Source of the DNA: Eucommia ulmoides
Lineage: Eukaryota > Streptophyta > Magnoliopsida > Garryales > Eucommiaceae
Assembly (NCBI GenBank): GCA_016647705.1
Contig: CM028333.1
Span: 28,308,743 to 28,372,742, forward strand
Direction: 5' to 3'
DNA length: 64,000 nucleotides
The notes beneath the pieces were generated by a model. That model was not told the origin of the DNA, did no database searches, and saw nothing but the letters and a program-made list of their open reading frames with translations. Positions 13,530-26,000 of this stretch are shown piece after piece; the stretch's first letter is position 1; each line of letters opens with the position of its first letter. The position numbers were made by a program, and so were the translations under genes.

Positions 13530-13625
13530 CAAATACTACTGATTGAGTTCGACATTGTGTATGTGACTCAGAAAGTAGTCAAAGGCCAAGCAATCACTAA
13601 CCAACTTGTTGATAACCAAAGAGCC
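13530..13625 (+). pseudogene. Short Tat-like pol fragment between two insertions
   Basis: The sequence directly continues the pol remnant left of 12,182; the plus strand reads LLIEFDIVYVTQK, typical of the segment after RT-associated RNase H in Tat-branch elements. It ends in GAGCC, which is repeated after the next insertion at 15,795-15,799. Confidence 0.7.
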
Positions 13626-15794
13626 TGTTGGCCCAGTGAACTACCCAAGAGGGGGGTGATTGGATAAATAAAACATTATCAGAGAAAATACTTAAAAAAA
13701 AATTAAATAATTAATTTTAATTCTAAATTAATTATTATCTTTATATCACAGCGGAAATATAATATCAACTAGGTGCACATCAAACAACAAAAATAAATAA
13801 TGAAAAATAGTAGCACACCAAAAATTTATATTGGTTCACCAAATTATACTTGGTTAATCCAGTCCCCCGAGCTCCATGGAGAATCACACCCACTAAACTC
13901 AAGATTCATTTAAAGGAATGAACCAAACCCTCACAAAGATTATTTTCACTGGCTCAGAATCAACCTTTATAAATTCATTTTCTCAAGCTCAGGAATAACC
14001 TCTACTTTTTACAGACTCAAGAGTAACCTAATTCTTTTTTCAACTAAGGCTAAAGAATCAAAACCTCACAAACACTCCAAATATCCTCTTACCCGGTAAA
14101 GATTGAACCATTACAAAATTTCTCACAAATCAATTCAATTCAGAAAGAATTACTACCTCAATCTCTTTACATGAAGAAATTGAAACTAGTTACCCTTAGA
14201 TTAAATACTCCCAATAGTATTCAATCCATCACTCAACTTACCAATTACAAATTGATAAGTGATTTTTCTCATTCGGAGTTTCTACCACACCAGATAAATT
14301 AGAACTCAATTACTATTCTAAAACTAGTGATAGAAAAGTGAGATATTCAAAATCTGAATTTAAACAAAAATTGGGTAGCATGTAATTGAACACGTAATCA
14401 GATTTCTTCAAGAAATTATTTCAAAAATAATTTTCAATAAAAAATCATAAAACAATTTCAAAGATCAAATTCCAAATATAATCAAGCAATCAATTAATAG
14501 AAAGTAATTTGGAAATATCTAACCCGAATTCCACCGAAAGAATAATGATAGCAATATCACTTTAGATCAGTAGTAGCAACAATCCATAGCAAATATTTCT
14601 CAAGAATAACTCTCAGAAAAAATCTCACAATTCTCTCAGTATGATTACTCTTAGAAAGATCAGTATAATTCTCTTGATGTCTATCTAATAATAAAAAACG
14701 CAGGTCTATATAAAAGGGAATAAAATAAGTTCTCCAACGGCTAGTTCCCACTTGTTCTGACATTTAATTGCTCTTATAGACCCCTCATATCATTAAGACT
14801 TCATCCTAGTTCAAATCCCTTAATTATAACTTTTAAACTTCTCAATTAAGTCCCCCAAATATTTATCAATCACAATTAAATAGGATAGAAAGAATTACAT
14901 GTACCAAATTAAGAAATATTCAAACTTAATGAACCAAATCTATAGGGATATCATAATATATGTTGCATTTCTCAAATAACATCAAATCCCTAAAATATCT
15001 CTCAAATCTTAACCATAAAACGACTAGTAACGACTACTTTTAGAATAAAATCCGAAATTCCACAAAATCTTAAAACAGTGCCATAAGTCGACTGACCAAG
15101 GGTCAACGGTCGACTGCTCGATTCAGGATGTAGCCAAGCTAAAAATCCATAGCCTATCGGTTGACCTATCTGTCAATCTAGAGATTCAGAGAGTTACATT
15201 TCTAGTCACAGATCGACCTTCCTGTCGATTTATCGATCCAGAGAGTTCACCATTTAAGCTTTGGTCAACCTACTTATCGACTTTCGATTCAGAGACTTCA
15301 TATTCTATGCGTCAGTCGACTTACTAATGCTGGAATCATTCTTTAATTCGTTTTTAATTCATTCTCATTGACGTTTTCGCCTCTTTAACCTATTTCTTTT
15401 CTCAATTAGCTCCACTAAATTCTTAAATTCAATTTTAATTAATTATCAAAAAAAAAAATCAATTTCACATAGGAGAAAATAATTCAACTAATTAGGATTC
15501 TATAAAAAACACACATATTTATAAAAAATCATTTAAAAAAACTTTTTGTGTCGTATATGATCCTAATTGAGATATTAAGAGCTGAAATTTAACCTGAGTT
15601 GTTTTCCCTAGGTTCTTCAAATCCTTCAACCTCCTAATCCTTCATGATCTTTGTCATCGTCTTTTATCATCCATTCATTACCTATCATCATATCTTCATC
15701 ATTGGAACTAATAAACTGAAACACTTAATCAAACCGTTAGTTCCACAAAAAAAACATCAACATTTAATTGTTCATCAAAATCTTAGGATCAATA
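13626..15794 (+). repeat. TGTTGG-type solo LTR-like insertion
   Basis: It is flanked by a perfect 5-bp duplication GAGCC (13,621-13,625 and 15,795-15,799) and starts TGTTGGCCCAGTGAACTACC. The ending TCAATA is TCAACA in the second copy, giving TGTTG/CAACA termini. A TATATAAAAGG box lies near 14,706-14,716. The distal third has degenerate 60-bp repeats with GTCGAC and ATTCAGAGAG. It contains no coding domain. A second copy is at 39,851-41,957, and the tip of a third is at 57,690-57,802. It is probably a solo LTR; superfamily not settled, though the GGGGGGTGAATTGG start and GTCGAC repeats recall some Ty1/copia LTRs. Confidence 0.75.
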
Positions 15795-15799
15795 GAGCC

Positions 15800-16198
15800 G
15801 ACAAAGGGTCCATGGAGATTGAGTTTCCAGAAGAACCTATTGTAATGTTAACTAGCAATAGAGACGAGTAGATATGGCAAATGTACTTTGACGAAGCTAG
15901 AAACTTGAAAGGGACTGGCATCAATGCCATCTTTATCTCTCTGCAAGGTCAACAATTTCCAGTTGCAGCTGAGTTAAAGTTCACCAACACCAATAACACC
16001 ACTGAGTACGAAGCTTGTATCATGGGTTTAGAGTTGGCCAAGAACTTGAAAATCAAAGAACTAATAGTATACGAGGAACCAGAGTTGATCATAAACCAGA
16101 TCACCGATAGGTACGCAACGAAAGATGCCAAACTGATCCGGTACAACAACTACTTGCTTGACCTTTGTGAAGCATTCTCAAAGATCAAGTTCGAACAT
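15800..16198 (+). pseudogene. Second RNase H remnant of the Tat-like element
   Basis: The 15,881-16,198 stretch resembles the additional RNase H of Tat-branch elements: MYFDEARNLKGTG at the start, NTTEYEACIMGLELAKNL in the middle. It would degrade the RNA strand of the RNA-DNA hybrid. The region is cut by the Athila-like insertion at 16,199 and its natural continuation (VPRLKNDFIDALATLA-like) begins just after 21,690. Two RNase H domains support the Tat/Ogre assignment. Confidence 0.78.
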
Positions 16199-17611
16199 TG
16201 GTAGCGCATAAATACGTTGCTACTTTCACTGCAAGTGTACAGGTCATGTTTTAGTCTAGATTAGGAGAATTAGGGTTGTCGTATCCACAAGGATTGGTTG
16301 AGATTATCGTTAAATACCGTAATTATCATAACCTAACTTTATTTAGGCGATAACAATATGTTTTGTTTATAAATATAAATACTAAACTAAAATACTAATT
16401 AATCTAATTACACTAATTATATTATATTGAGACATTTAGGGAAATGGATTATCTAGGGGATTAACTTCATTTACTTAAACGTGTTTGGTTTCGTCTAGTT
16501 AACAATAACGGTATTCGACCTATCCGACAATCTTAGTATTGTGAACTCATTTACTCCCTCTCCCGAGTGTCAAGTGAATGAATATGTGACTTCACGTTAA
16601 CACTGAAGTCCCCCTCTAGTGTTTTTTAGAACACATAGTCACATGAGTCTTGCCCCAACGTCATTGATTCCACACTTTCCAACTCCCTCCCGAGTTATTA
16701 GATCGTCGCGTTGTGTTTAAACCCTAATTTGAATTCAGGGTTATCTCTCGTGAGTGTCAAACTCTGATTTCTCAATATACCGAAACAAGCATATAATGAA
16801 AATACAAGAACAGTAAACACAATCGAATAGCGAAGAACAACCATTAAAGAAACACAATTCAAACAAATAACGATTTCATTCAAATTATATCAATCCCTAG
16901 ACAATCCATGTTTTGCTAACAGCCATAACTGTATATACAATGATAACCGAGCTAAACAAGCTCAAACAATAAACCGAAGTTAAGAAATAAAGAAAAAAAC
17001 AAAGAGAACTAGCCGTTATCTGAAGATTTGACACTAAAACCGTTCCGAGATCGCTTCTCCTTCTTCGCAACGTGATCTTCTTCTTCGGGTTTGGATGAGC
17101 TCTCCCCAAAACACTCTCAAATCTATTCTAATCCTATATGAGATCTAATGGCTGAAAGAAGGAAATGAGGAGAGTATATGGGCTCCAAAGTATTTAAAAA
17201 AAAATACACTTTATAGGTACAGGGGTCACCGCTGCGGCGGTGGGCATGTTGGCAGGGGTCACCACTGCAGCAGTAGTTGATCGCTGCAGTGGTGGAATAG
17301 TAGGCAAACTATCTGTATTTTGATTGTCGCGGCGATAAGTTCACCGCTGCAGCGGTGGTCCATTCAGCCAACTCTCTGTATTTTTACCGTTGCGGCAGTG
17401 GATGCAGGCTTCTAAATAATGCCTTTTTGCTCGTTTTTTACCAACTTACTCTAATTAGTTTGATTTTCAATCGTTTTAGCTCATTTTCACCGCAAACACT
17501 TGATTTGAACAAAAACAAATAAAAACTAATTAAAACGTAATTAAACAAAATAAAAATACTCGAAAACTCCCAGAACTAGCTTCGGAATATATAGACATAT
17601 TACCCCTATCA
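16199..17611 (-). repeat. 3' LTR of the compact Athila-like element
   Basis: On the plus strand it starts TGGTAGCGCATAAATACG and ends ACCCCTATCA, directly followed by AATACCCCCAAACTT, the complement of the polypurine tract. It carries a hairpin array at 17,224-17,403 (CACCGCTGCGGCGGTG and relatives). It is 1.41 kb long and aligns throughout with 20,355-21,690. Confidence 0.9.
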
Positions 17612-17627
17612 AATACCCCCAAACTTA
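17612..17627 (-). other. Polypurine tract next to 3' LTR
   Basis: The minus strand reads AAGTTTGGGGGTATT and abuts the LTR. This is the classic Athila plus-strand priming tract and fixes the element's orientation. Confidence 0.85.
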
Positions 17628-19480
17628 GAATTTTTCTAGTCCTTGAGCAAAACACCTACACAATACGAGAAAATACAACAACTAATTGTGAAATTAAAAA
17701 CTAAAAACGAAAAACACTAAAAACAATAATGTGCAAGTTTTGAATATCATCTACCAGCCAAACGATTTTCCCTCATCGGCCCCCAATCCTATCAAGTTCA
17801 AGATTAAAACACACCATGTGGTATTCTATAATTTTAACATTCGATAATAGTAAGCATCATTCTAGATCCTTTCAAAGTGTGTGCGGAAAAACTCAATTAT
17901 ACAACTATCCGTCGATAGGATTGGATTATCCACCAAATAAGCTCATGACTAAAACCAAAAAGGTATAGGGAATCCATAAGCCTGACTGGGTTTTATTTTC
18001 CACTAATGTAGGCTAAACAATTCAAAAAGATCAGTAGGACTTGGTTCGATTTTGGAAAATAGCCAAGGGTATATCGGAAATAGAAAACTGGTTAACTTCG
18101 TTAACTTGACGATACCCGAGGCACATGCTTAACACTCTCACACTCAAACCCCCATAGATAAATTTGAAACAACCCTAAACATATATTTACGAACTTCGTA
18201 CTCACTTATCAAAAGAAACGAAAAATAAAACCGTATATACATGTTTTTCTCTTCTTCTTTTTTTGTTTTTCAACAAACCACATCCCCAAACTTAGTCGAT
18301 TATTGCAATTTCAAGGGTGTAGTTAAAATGAAAGAAAAAATACAAGTGAGTACTCGAATACCGAACCAATTTAAAAGTTCACCCTAAACCCAACTGCTCA
18401 CATCAAGTAGCATACACGAATGCTAACTTGATTCACTCAAATTTGTGTCTTCGGTTCAGCGATATTGGTTTAGAAAGAATTTATTTGGCCATGGTATTAG
18501 TTAAGTGTTCAAAATTGAAACGGCTTTCCAGCTTCGACAGAGTAACGAGGGATAAACATATAACAAGGTAAACTTCTAAGGCTCAAGCGATCAAATGAAT
18601 GCCTAAATCATATCTCCCGAACTACCTGACCTAGGATTTCGTCTCGAATTTCCCCCAAATCAAGTTCTAGAATCCCTATTATAATGAATTTGGGTGACGG
18701 ATAATTGTTTTCAAATCAATTGGATAGTTATACATTGAGTTTACGTGCTCGTGCAAGTAGGATCTACAAAAACTTTTACTAAAACGATACGTCAAGCGCA
18801 CAGAACACACATGAATGAGTTTTACGCTTGACCTCAATAAACAATCAGGGGACAAACTCATCATCAGGTAATGGACCAGATGAAGTACAAAACTCAGCAT
18901 AAAACAATAACTAACCTAAACAAACTAATCCTAAAAAAAGATGCATACATAGAAAACAATAAAACATAACAAACAACAATAATACATAATAAATATACTA
19001 CACATCACCCCCGACTTAAAAAGGAAAATGTCCACAACGACCCATCAACGATCCCAATGACAGCATAAAGCATTATAATGAAGACGGGGTTTAGAACACA
19101 TACCTGGGAGGTGAGAGAATCTCTCATCTGAATCAAGTCGGCAGATATGGATCTAACTTATTTTTGCCTTGGGTTGCCTCCCAAGAAGTACCTGATTTAA
19201 GGTCATTGGCTTGGCACAACGAAGGGCTCGTCAAAGAGCAACTTCTACCCGTAGTGCGTGTCAAACAACACCACGTATGGGTCTTGATTCAGTACACCCT
19301 CAAGACTAGTGAGATTTGGCTTTGATCGGCTGGATCTTTCAACTTGACTCAGTTCCAATTTATGTGCTTGGTTGGCATGAATGTACTGAGCTGGAAACGG
19401 GGTAGGATAGGTGAGACACACAGAATCCTCGTAGATGTGATCATCATGGCCCTGGAGTAGAATCACCAATTGGAATTCAA
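17628..19480 (-). other. Non-coding 3' region of the compact Athila-like element
   Basis: No domain is recognised. The reverse complement of about 17,760-18,690 aligns by eye with 45,590-46,680 of the large Athila-like element (shared TCCCTCGTTACYCTGTCGAAG, CAAGTTAGCATT). An internal purine tract (19,003-19,018) and a hairpin (19,109-19,129) also have counterparts there, at 43,595-43,610 and 43,476-43,507. Confidence 0.7.
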
Positions 19481-20300
19481 ACGATTAAAAATCACAAATA
19501 TTAACATGTGATTTTTTATCACCAATCCACACTTGGGTTCTCTCTCAATTAGCTTGATCGTCTTCGATCTCACCCAAGTGTCTTCCATTTGCATTTGGTT
19601 CCTCACGGTGGCTTTCACATTCAGATATGATTTGTTCGCCTCTCAGTGCCACCGCATCTGACTCGGCCTCAACAAAGCAGATAAGCTGACCGATTTGCAT
19701 CTGCAGAGACGCTACATCACATCAATATCGGCGCAGATCGTCTCAATATAATTAAGATGATCCTCGTGGTCGTTGAGCCGGTCATGTGTTTCCCTTAAAA
19801 ATCTTTGAGTTTCTCCCATAGCTATGGCGAACACTTCTTCTAGGTTAGGAGAAGACTCTATAGCTTGAACCGGAGTGTTAATCCATGGCGCCATAGTATT
19901 GGAATAATCTCCCAAGTTTTGGTGACTTGGTGAATAATTTCAACTTTGATAATCAAATGTCCCAAATTCCTCCAACGACCAAATGGCTTCGTCCCCAGTT
20001 AGGCCATAGAAAGAGGAGGTACCATTTTCTCCTTCCACCCATGTTCTAGTTGCTGCTTGTAACCCGTCGAGGAAATTCAAAAGTTAACACTCTCTCGGGA
20101 AACCATGATTAGGGAACCAAAATAGCAGCTCGTTGAAATGATCCCTAACACAATAAAACGGCTCGGAATCTTGTTGAAAGAATTGCATAAGTACCTGTTG
20201 ATCTAACATCTCCAATTACCCTACAGGAAAAATAAAAACAGAACTACAAACAAAAAATTATACACAAAAGAAATGCCTAAATTAAAATCAGTTCATTTTC
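19481..20300 (-). pseudogene. gag remnant of the compact Athila-like element
   Basis: On the minus strand, 20,220 down to 20,030 resembles the Athila gag stretch after the capsid core (QDSEPFY, then LDGLQAATRTWVEG), and 19,915 down to 19,712 (ETQRFLRETHDRLNDHEDHL) matches the coiled-coil-like gag tail seen in the large element at 33,363-33,560 (MRETYNRLNKHETRLDSIE). It is broken and partial. The capsid core itself is not clearly present. Confidence 0.65.
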
Positions 20301-20332
20301 TCACAATATCAACAATAATCTAAAACACAATC

Positions 20333-20352
20333 CCTGGCAACGGCACCAAAAA
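20333..20352 (-). other. Athila-type primer-binding site
   Basis: The minus strand reads TTTTTGGTGCCGTTGCCAGG, one or two changes from the usual Athila TTTTTGGCGCCGTTGCCGGG. It lies two bases inside the 5' LTR, as expected. Confidence 0.9.
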
Positions 20353-20354
20353 CT

Positions 20355-21690
20355 TGGTATTGCGTAAATATGTCGCTACTTTCCCCACAAGTGTACAGGT
20401 CAAGTTTTAGTATAGATTGAGAGAATTAGGGTTGTCATATCCAGAGGGATTGGTTGAGATTATCGTTGAGTACTGTAATTATCATAACCTAACTTTATTT
20501 AGGTGATAAAAATATGTTTTATTTATAAATATAAATACTAAACTAAAATACTAATTAATCTAATTATATTATATTGAGACGTATAGGGGAATGGATTATC
20601 TAGGGATTGACTTCATTTAATCAAACGTGTTTGGTTTCGTTTAGTTAACAATAACGGTATTCGACCTATCCGACAATCTCAGTATCGTAAACTCATTCAC
20701 TCACTCTCCCGAGTGTCAAATAAATGAACATGTGACTTCGCGTCAATGCTAAAGTCCCCCTCTAGTGTTTTTTAGAACACATAGTTACATGAGTCTTGCC
20801 TCAACTTCATTGATTGCACACTTTCTAACTCTCTCACTGGTTATTAGATCGTCGCGTTGTGTTTAAACCCAAGTCCGAATTCGGGGTTATCTCTCCCGAG
20901 TGTCAAACCCTGATTTCCTAATATACCTAAACAAGCATATAATGAAAATACAAGAACGACAAACACAATCAAATAGGGAAGAACAACTGTTAAAGAAACA
21001 CAATTCAAACAAACAACGATTTCATTTAAATTATATTAATCTCTAGACAATCCATGTTTAGCTAACGGCCCTAACCGTATATACAATGATAAACGAGCTA
21101 AACATGCTCAAACAATAAACCAAAGTTAAGAAATAAATGAAGAGAACTAGCCGTTATCCGAAAATTTGACACTAAAACCGTTCCGAGATCGCTTCTCCGT
21201 CTTCGCAACGTGATCTTCTTCCTCGGGTTTGGATGAGCTCTCCCCAAAACACTCTCAAATCTATTCTAATCCTATATGAGCTCTGATGGCTAAATAAAGG
21301 AGATTAGGAGAGGATATGGGCTCCAAAATATCTAAAAAAAAATGCATTTTACAGGTGCAGGGGTCATCGCTGCAGCGGTGGAATAGTAAACAAACTCTCT
21401 ATATTTTAACCGTTGCGATGGTGGTCCATTCAGCCAACTCTCTGTAATTTCATCGCTGTGGCAGTGGATGCAGGCTTCTAAATAATGCCTTTTTTCTCAT
21501 TTTCCCACCGTTCTTCCATCGACTTGCTCTGATTAGCTTGATTTTCAAACGTTTTAGCTCCTTTTCACCCCCAAACACCTGATTTGTACAAAAACAAATA
21601 AAAGCTAATTAAAACATAATAAAACACAATACAAATACTCGAAAACTACCAAAATTGACTTGGGAATATGTAGATAAATTACCCCTATCA
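20355..21690 (-). repeat. 5' LTR of the compact Athila-like element
   Basis: On the plus strand it starts TGGTATTGCGTAAATATG next to the primer site and ends ACCCCTATCA, followed by AACAT. Length 1.34 kb. Its hairpin array (21,362-21,468) is shorter than that of the partner LTR. It is the pair of 16,199-17,611. Confidence 0.9.
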
Positions 21691-21695
21691 AACAT

Positions 21696-23092
21696 GTACC
21701 ACGGCTTAAGAATGATTTCATTGATGCCTTAGCAACGTTAGCATCCATGATATCAGTGATCAATGACAAAGATGAAGAGATTCCCGTAACTGTTAGGATA
21801 CACCGGCAACCAGCTCATTGCAACCAGGTAAAGGTTAAAGAGGAAAAGGAACCTTGCCAAGCAGATATCCTAAAGTTCTTTAGAAATCATTAATATCCTG
21901 AAGGAGCCGATAGCCTGAGTCAGAGAACCTTGCGAAAACTAGCAGGTCAAGTCTTTCTTAACAGCAACACCCTGTATAAGATATCACCAGACTTGGGTCT
22001 TTTAAGGTGTGTCGGTGCCCAAGAAGCAATACAACTCATAAAGGAGGTTCGTAGCGGAGTATACGGACCACACATGAGCAGATTCATGTTGTCCAAAAAG
22101 ATTTTACAAACTAGCCACTTTTCGTTAAACGTAGAGGGAGATTGTGTGAACTTTGTGAGAAGATGTCAGAGATGCCAAGTGTATGGTGACCAAATCCATT
22201 TATCCCTGACAGACTTCCATTGCCTAGTGGCCCATGGCCATTCTCAATGTGGGAAATGGATGCCATAGGTCCAATAACGTCGATGGCACCGAGCAAACAC
22301 CGATTCATCCTAGTGGCTATAGATTACTTCACTAAGTAGGTGGAGGTGACTTCTCTTACTCACGTCACCCAGAGGACCATAACAAGGTTCTTCAAGGAGA
22401 ATATCCTATCACGTTACAAAGTACCTCGAGCCTTGATCTCTAACAATGCCCAAAACTTGAAAGAAGGTCTGATGAAAGCTATATGTACTCAATTCAAGGT
22501 AGAACACAGGAATTCCCCATCCTATCGGCCGAAAATGAATGGAGCAGTAGAAACCGCCAACAAGAACATTAAGGCTATCCTAAGGAAGATGATAGATAAC
22601 CACAAGGAATGGAATGAGATGCTCCCATTTTTCTTATCGAACAGTGGTCAGAACATCAACCGGAGCCATACTGTGTTCATTAGTATATGGAACTGAAGCC
22701 CTGATCCTAGTAGAGGTAGAAATTCCCTCTCTTAGGATTCTACTAGAAGCCGAGTTAGACGAAGTTGAATAAGTACAACAGAGACTTGACCAACTATGCC
22801 TGATAGACGAAAAGAGACTCGTTGCTCTATCCAACGAACAATGATATCGAAAGATGATGGATAAAGCTTACAACAGGAAGGTTCAACCGAGAATCTATAC
22901 TACGAGTGGATTAGTAATAAATAAGATCTTCCCATTCCAAGACGAAGTTAGGGGAAAATTTGTATTAAACTAGAAAGGACCGTTCATCGTCAAGAAAGTG
23001 TTAGGACATAGGGCTTTAATACTGCAAGAAATGGATAGAGAAGAATTCCCAAAGCCCCTTAATGCTGATGTGGTAAAGAAGTTCTACCCGTA
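21696..23092 (+). pseudogene. RNase H tail and integrase remnant of the Tat-like element
   Basis: Directly after the AACAT duplication, the plus strand reads VPRLKNDFIDALATLASM, the end of the Tat-branch second RNase H. At 21,930-22,260 comes a segment like the integrase zinc-binding region (GVYGPHMSRFML; CVNFVRRCQRCQVYGD). At 22,260-22,700 is the catalytic core region (SPSYRPKMNGAVETANKNIK). At 22,860-23,090 is the C-terminal part (KGPFIVKKVLGHRAL). Integrase joins element cDNA to the chromosome. Broken in several places. A pol end near 23,090 fits the family. Confidence 0.78.
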
Positions 23093-26000
23093 GAAAAGAT
23101 AAACCCAGACTCACAACCAGAAAGAATAAAGGGAAAAAAAGGGTATAAAATTAAGTATGATCTGAGGACGTAGTGAAAACCTAAAAGGGCGTTACGAGCA
23201 AAAAAATAGGGATCGTAGCAAGATACGAAACCACCGACCTAATAAAAACCTGAAAAGGCGCTGGGGTGAAAAAATGTGGTAGCCGGCCTTAGTGAAAACC
23301 TGAAAAGGCACTGAAGGCAAAAATGGAAAACACAAACAATAAAAAACAAAACAACAGTAGATATCGGATTTTGGCTAGAACTTTGCTTATCTAATGATTT
23401 TGGATTCATCTAAAGACCGACAACTGGGCTGACTAAATTGAAGATTTTGACTGATAATTCTGTCGACCTTGGGATAGAAATGAAGATAGCTTGGAAGCTA
23501 CTAGAGATCTAGAAGCCTCCGATAGGTGACCAAGTCTAAGTTTGTACTCCCAAGGAAGAGAGAACTTCTAAAAATGGATAATATACATGATTATGCAGAC
23601 CCTGTTTTAGAAAACTCTAACTTTTGATTATTTATATGTTATGTTCTTTCATGACTAATATTTCAATATAGATAAATAGAAAAGACAAACGACATAAGAG
23701 CAGAACGATTGAAGCAAGACAAACTTGACAAATTATCCATAACCCAATTCCGCGTAAAGATATCTGACGTTATCCCAGAAACTACCATACACAACGCCTC
23801 AATTTCCCACGACAACTGCCAGTAACAATGCAACATTTATGGATACTATCCTGTGATCTAAATTCATTAAGAAGCCACAGGATCATAAACCATTGCGCAT
23901 CATAGGACGTCATGTTTCAACCACGAGATAAGGGTTGTACACTTCAAAGACCACCACCAGGAAGCATCTTTGATGAAAGAAAAAGACTATTGCCAGACTA
24001 AGATCTGCCAACTCTCGAAAAAACGAGCCTATATACATCGTACAGACGACAAGATCAAGGAACAGATATAGGGTTTCATTTTCTTCTAACAATACTCTGA
24101 CTGACAAAAATGCAAGAAATAGACATGGTTCACCAGTATGCCGACACACAAAACTAAAATATTTGAAGCAAAGGGGACTAAAACCAAAACGATGCGGTTC
24201 ACCTTCCAATTCTGACAAACAGTGAGCCTTGACAATACAGGTAATCACTCTTACCAACCCTTGACTAGATACCATTCATAAAACTGCATGCCCTGGAGGT
24301 TCCTCCATCCGGTAAACTCCCGAATTAGTCAACCCGACAAACGGCGAGACATACCAATTTAGCTTCACAATCCTGTAGCTAATTAGTCTGCTCCCCAACC
24401 CGCAGGCTGGGGCATACTTCACACTATCGATAATCATAAATCGCAAAATAGAAATTGTCGGATTAGTTTCCCCAACATAGCTTATCCAATCGCTACCCCA
24501 ATATACGACTGGGGTACATTTCATCATCTCCATATTTTCCTAATAGAAACAACGTCTATTTCATCTAACAACATGGAACAAAATGCCTCAATCATAATGA
24601 ACTTAGTTGATCTCACTGAATCAAAAGCTTAGGAACTACGTGTCACCTTGATTCCCGACAATGTTCGGGGTACGTAGAAAACCCTTGCGGGTTCAGTAGA
24701 AAAGTCTAAACTCATAAAAGACGTAGGAACAACGTGTCAGCCTGATTCCCGGCAATGTCTGGAATACATAGGAAACCCTCACGGGTTTGGTTGACAAAAT
24801 CCCAACTATGTGTGATGAACTACGTGCCAACCTGATTCTCAATTATCTAAGATACGTAGGTAACCTTCACAAGGTTCGGTCGCGCCCTTTAAGCTACAAA
24901 CTATTCATGCGCATTGAACTAAATGTCAACTAGATCCCCTATGCAAAACAAGAATACCTAGTAGCATTTCGACCAGATCTATGGTAGATCACCAAGGAAT
25001 GTAAGAGGCCCAAGTGGGTTCGGTCGAAATAAAAAGGAGAGACGAGTGTCATCTTTATGACACTCTCTCAGCCCTAAACTAAGGCGCATTTCTAGGAATA
25101 GTCTGTTGACTCTCCTGAGAAAAGACATATGTACTCTCCTCGTTTACCCAAACAATAGACGATGCATAACCAGGAAAATAACATCCCACCTAACTCCTGA
25201 CAAAACCCTGGACATGTACAAAACCTTCTTCGATTTTCATTAACAAAAATCCCACAACTGTCAGGATTCAAATCATATCATCAACACTAAAAATTCCCAT
25301 AGAGTTGCATCAGATAATACGATCCCCACAGAGTTGCTTAATAATGCATCCCTCAATTAATTAGGATTCAACAATACCAAACATGACAATGACCTACGAA
25401 TCTGAATCTAACCATACTAGACTTAACTAGCCAAGGAAGAATTAGGTGTCGACCTGAGTCCTGGTAAGCACCAAGATACGCAAAACTTTTACGGGTTGGG
25501 TCGTCACCTTAAGCAAAACTTTTTCATCCCTAGCAGACAACGCCTCATCACTGTCCTTGGTAGACCACCAAGGTACATAGGAGACCCAATGTCAGTCTGT
25601 TCAAAATTGGAGAGATGTCAGCAATCACAACATTCTCTCAACCTTGTATCAAGGTGCATTTCCCGAGAAGTCCCTTGACTTCCTTGAGAAACTGACTGCC
25701 AATCCTTTTATTAAGTAGACAACAACGGATACCTGTGCTCGAACTATACGTCGACCTTATCCTTGGTAGATTACCAAGGTACATAGGAAGCCCTTGCGGG
25801 TGCAGTTAACAATATGAGATAGCACAGCGACAGCCGAACTACATTTCGACTAAATTCCTAACCTAGGAACTCAGAGTATGTAGGTAACCCATGTGGGTTT
25901 CGGTCATCCGACGATTATCATCCACAACAATAATACCAATGCACATAAACAACCCAACGGGGGGTTTTGAACTAAAACAAACACTACAATCACTCGTTCT

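Larger units (their letters stand above)
16199..21690 (-). mobile_element. Compact Athila-like retrotransposon fossil
   Basis: Two LTRs in the same orientation flank a 2.7-kb internal region, with a perfect AACAT duplication at 16,194-16,198 and 21,691-21,695. On the minus strand the order is 5' LTR (20,355-21,690), primer site (20,333-20,352), gag remnant, non-coding 3' region, PPT (17,612-17,627) and 3' LTR (16,199-17,611). No protease, RT or integrase was recognised, so it was non-autonomous by the time it decayed or has lost its middle. By eye the LTRs are about 90% identical over the first 220 bases; at usual plant rates that suggests a few million years. Confidence 0.9.

Noticed and set aside
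24650-25910. Cluster of tRNA genes suggested by GGGTTCGGTC T-arm-like motifs
   Set aside because: No acceptor, D or anticodon arms can be built around them; they are part of a repeated element motif.
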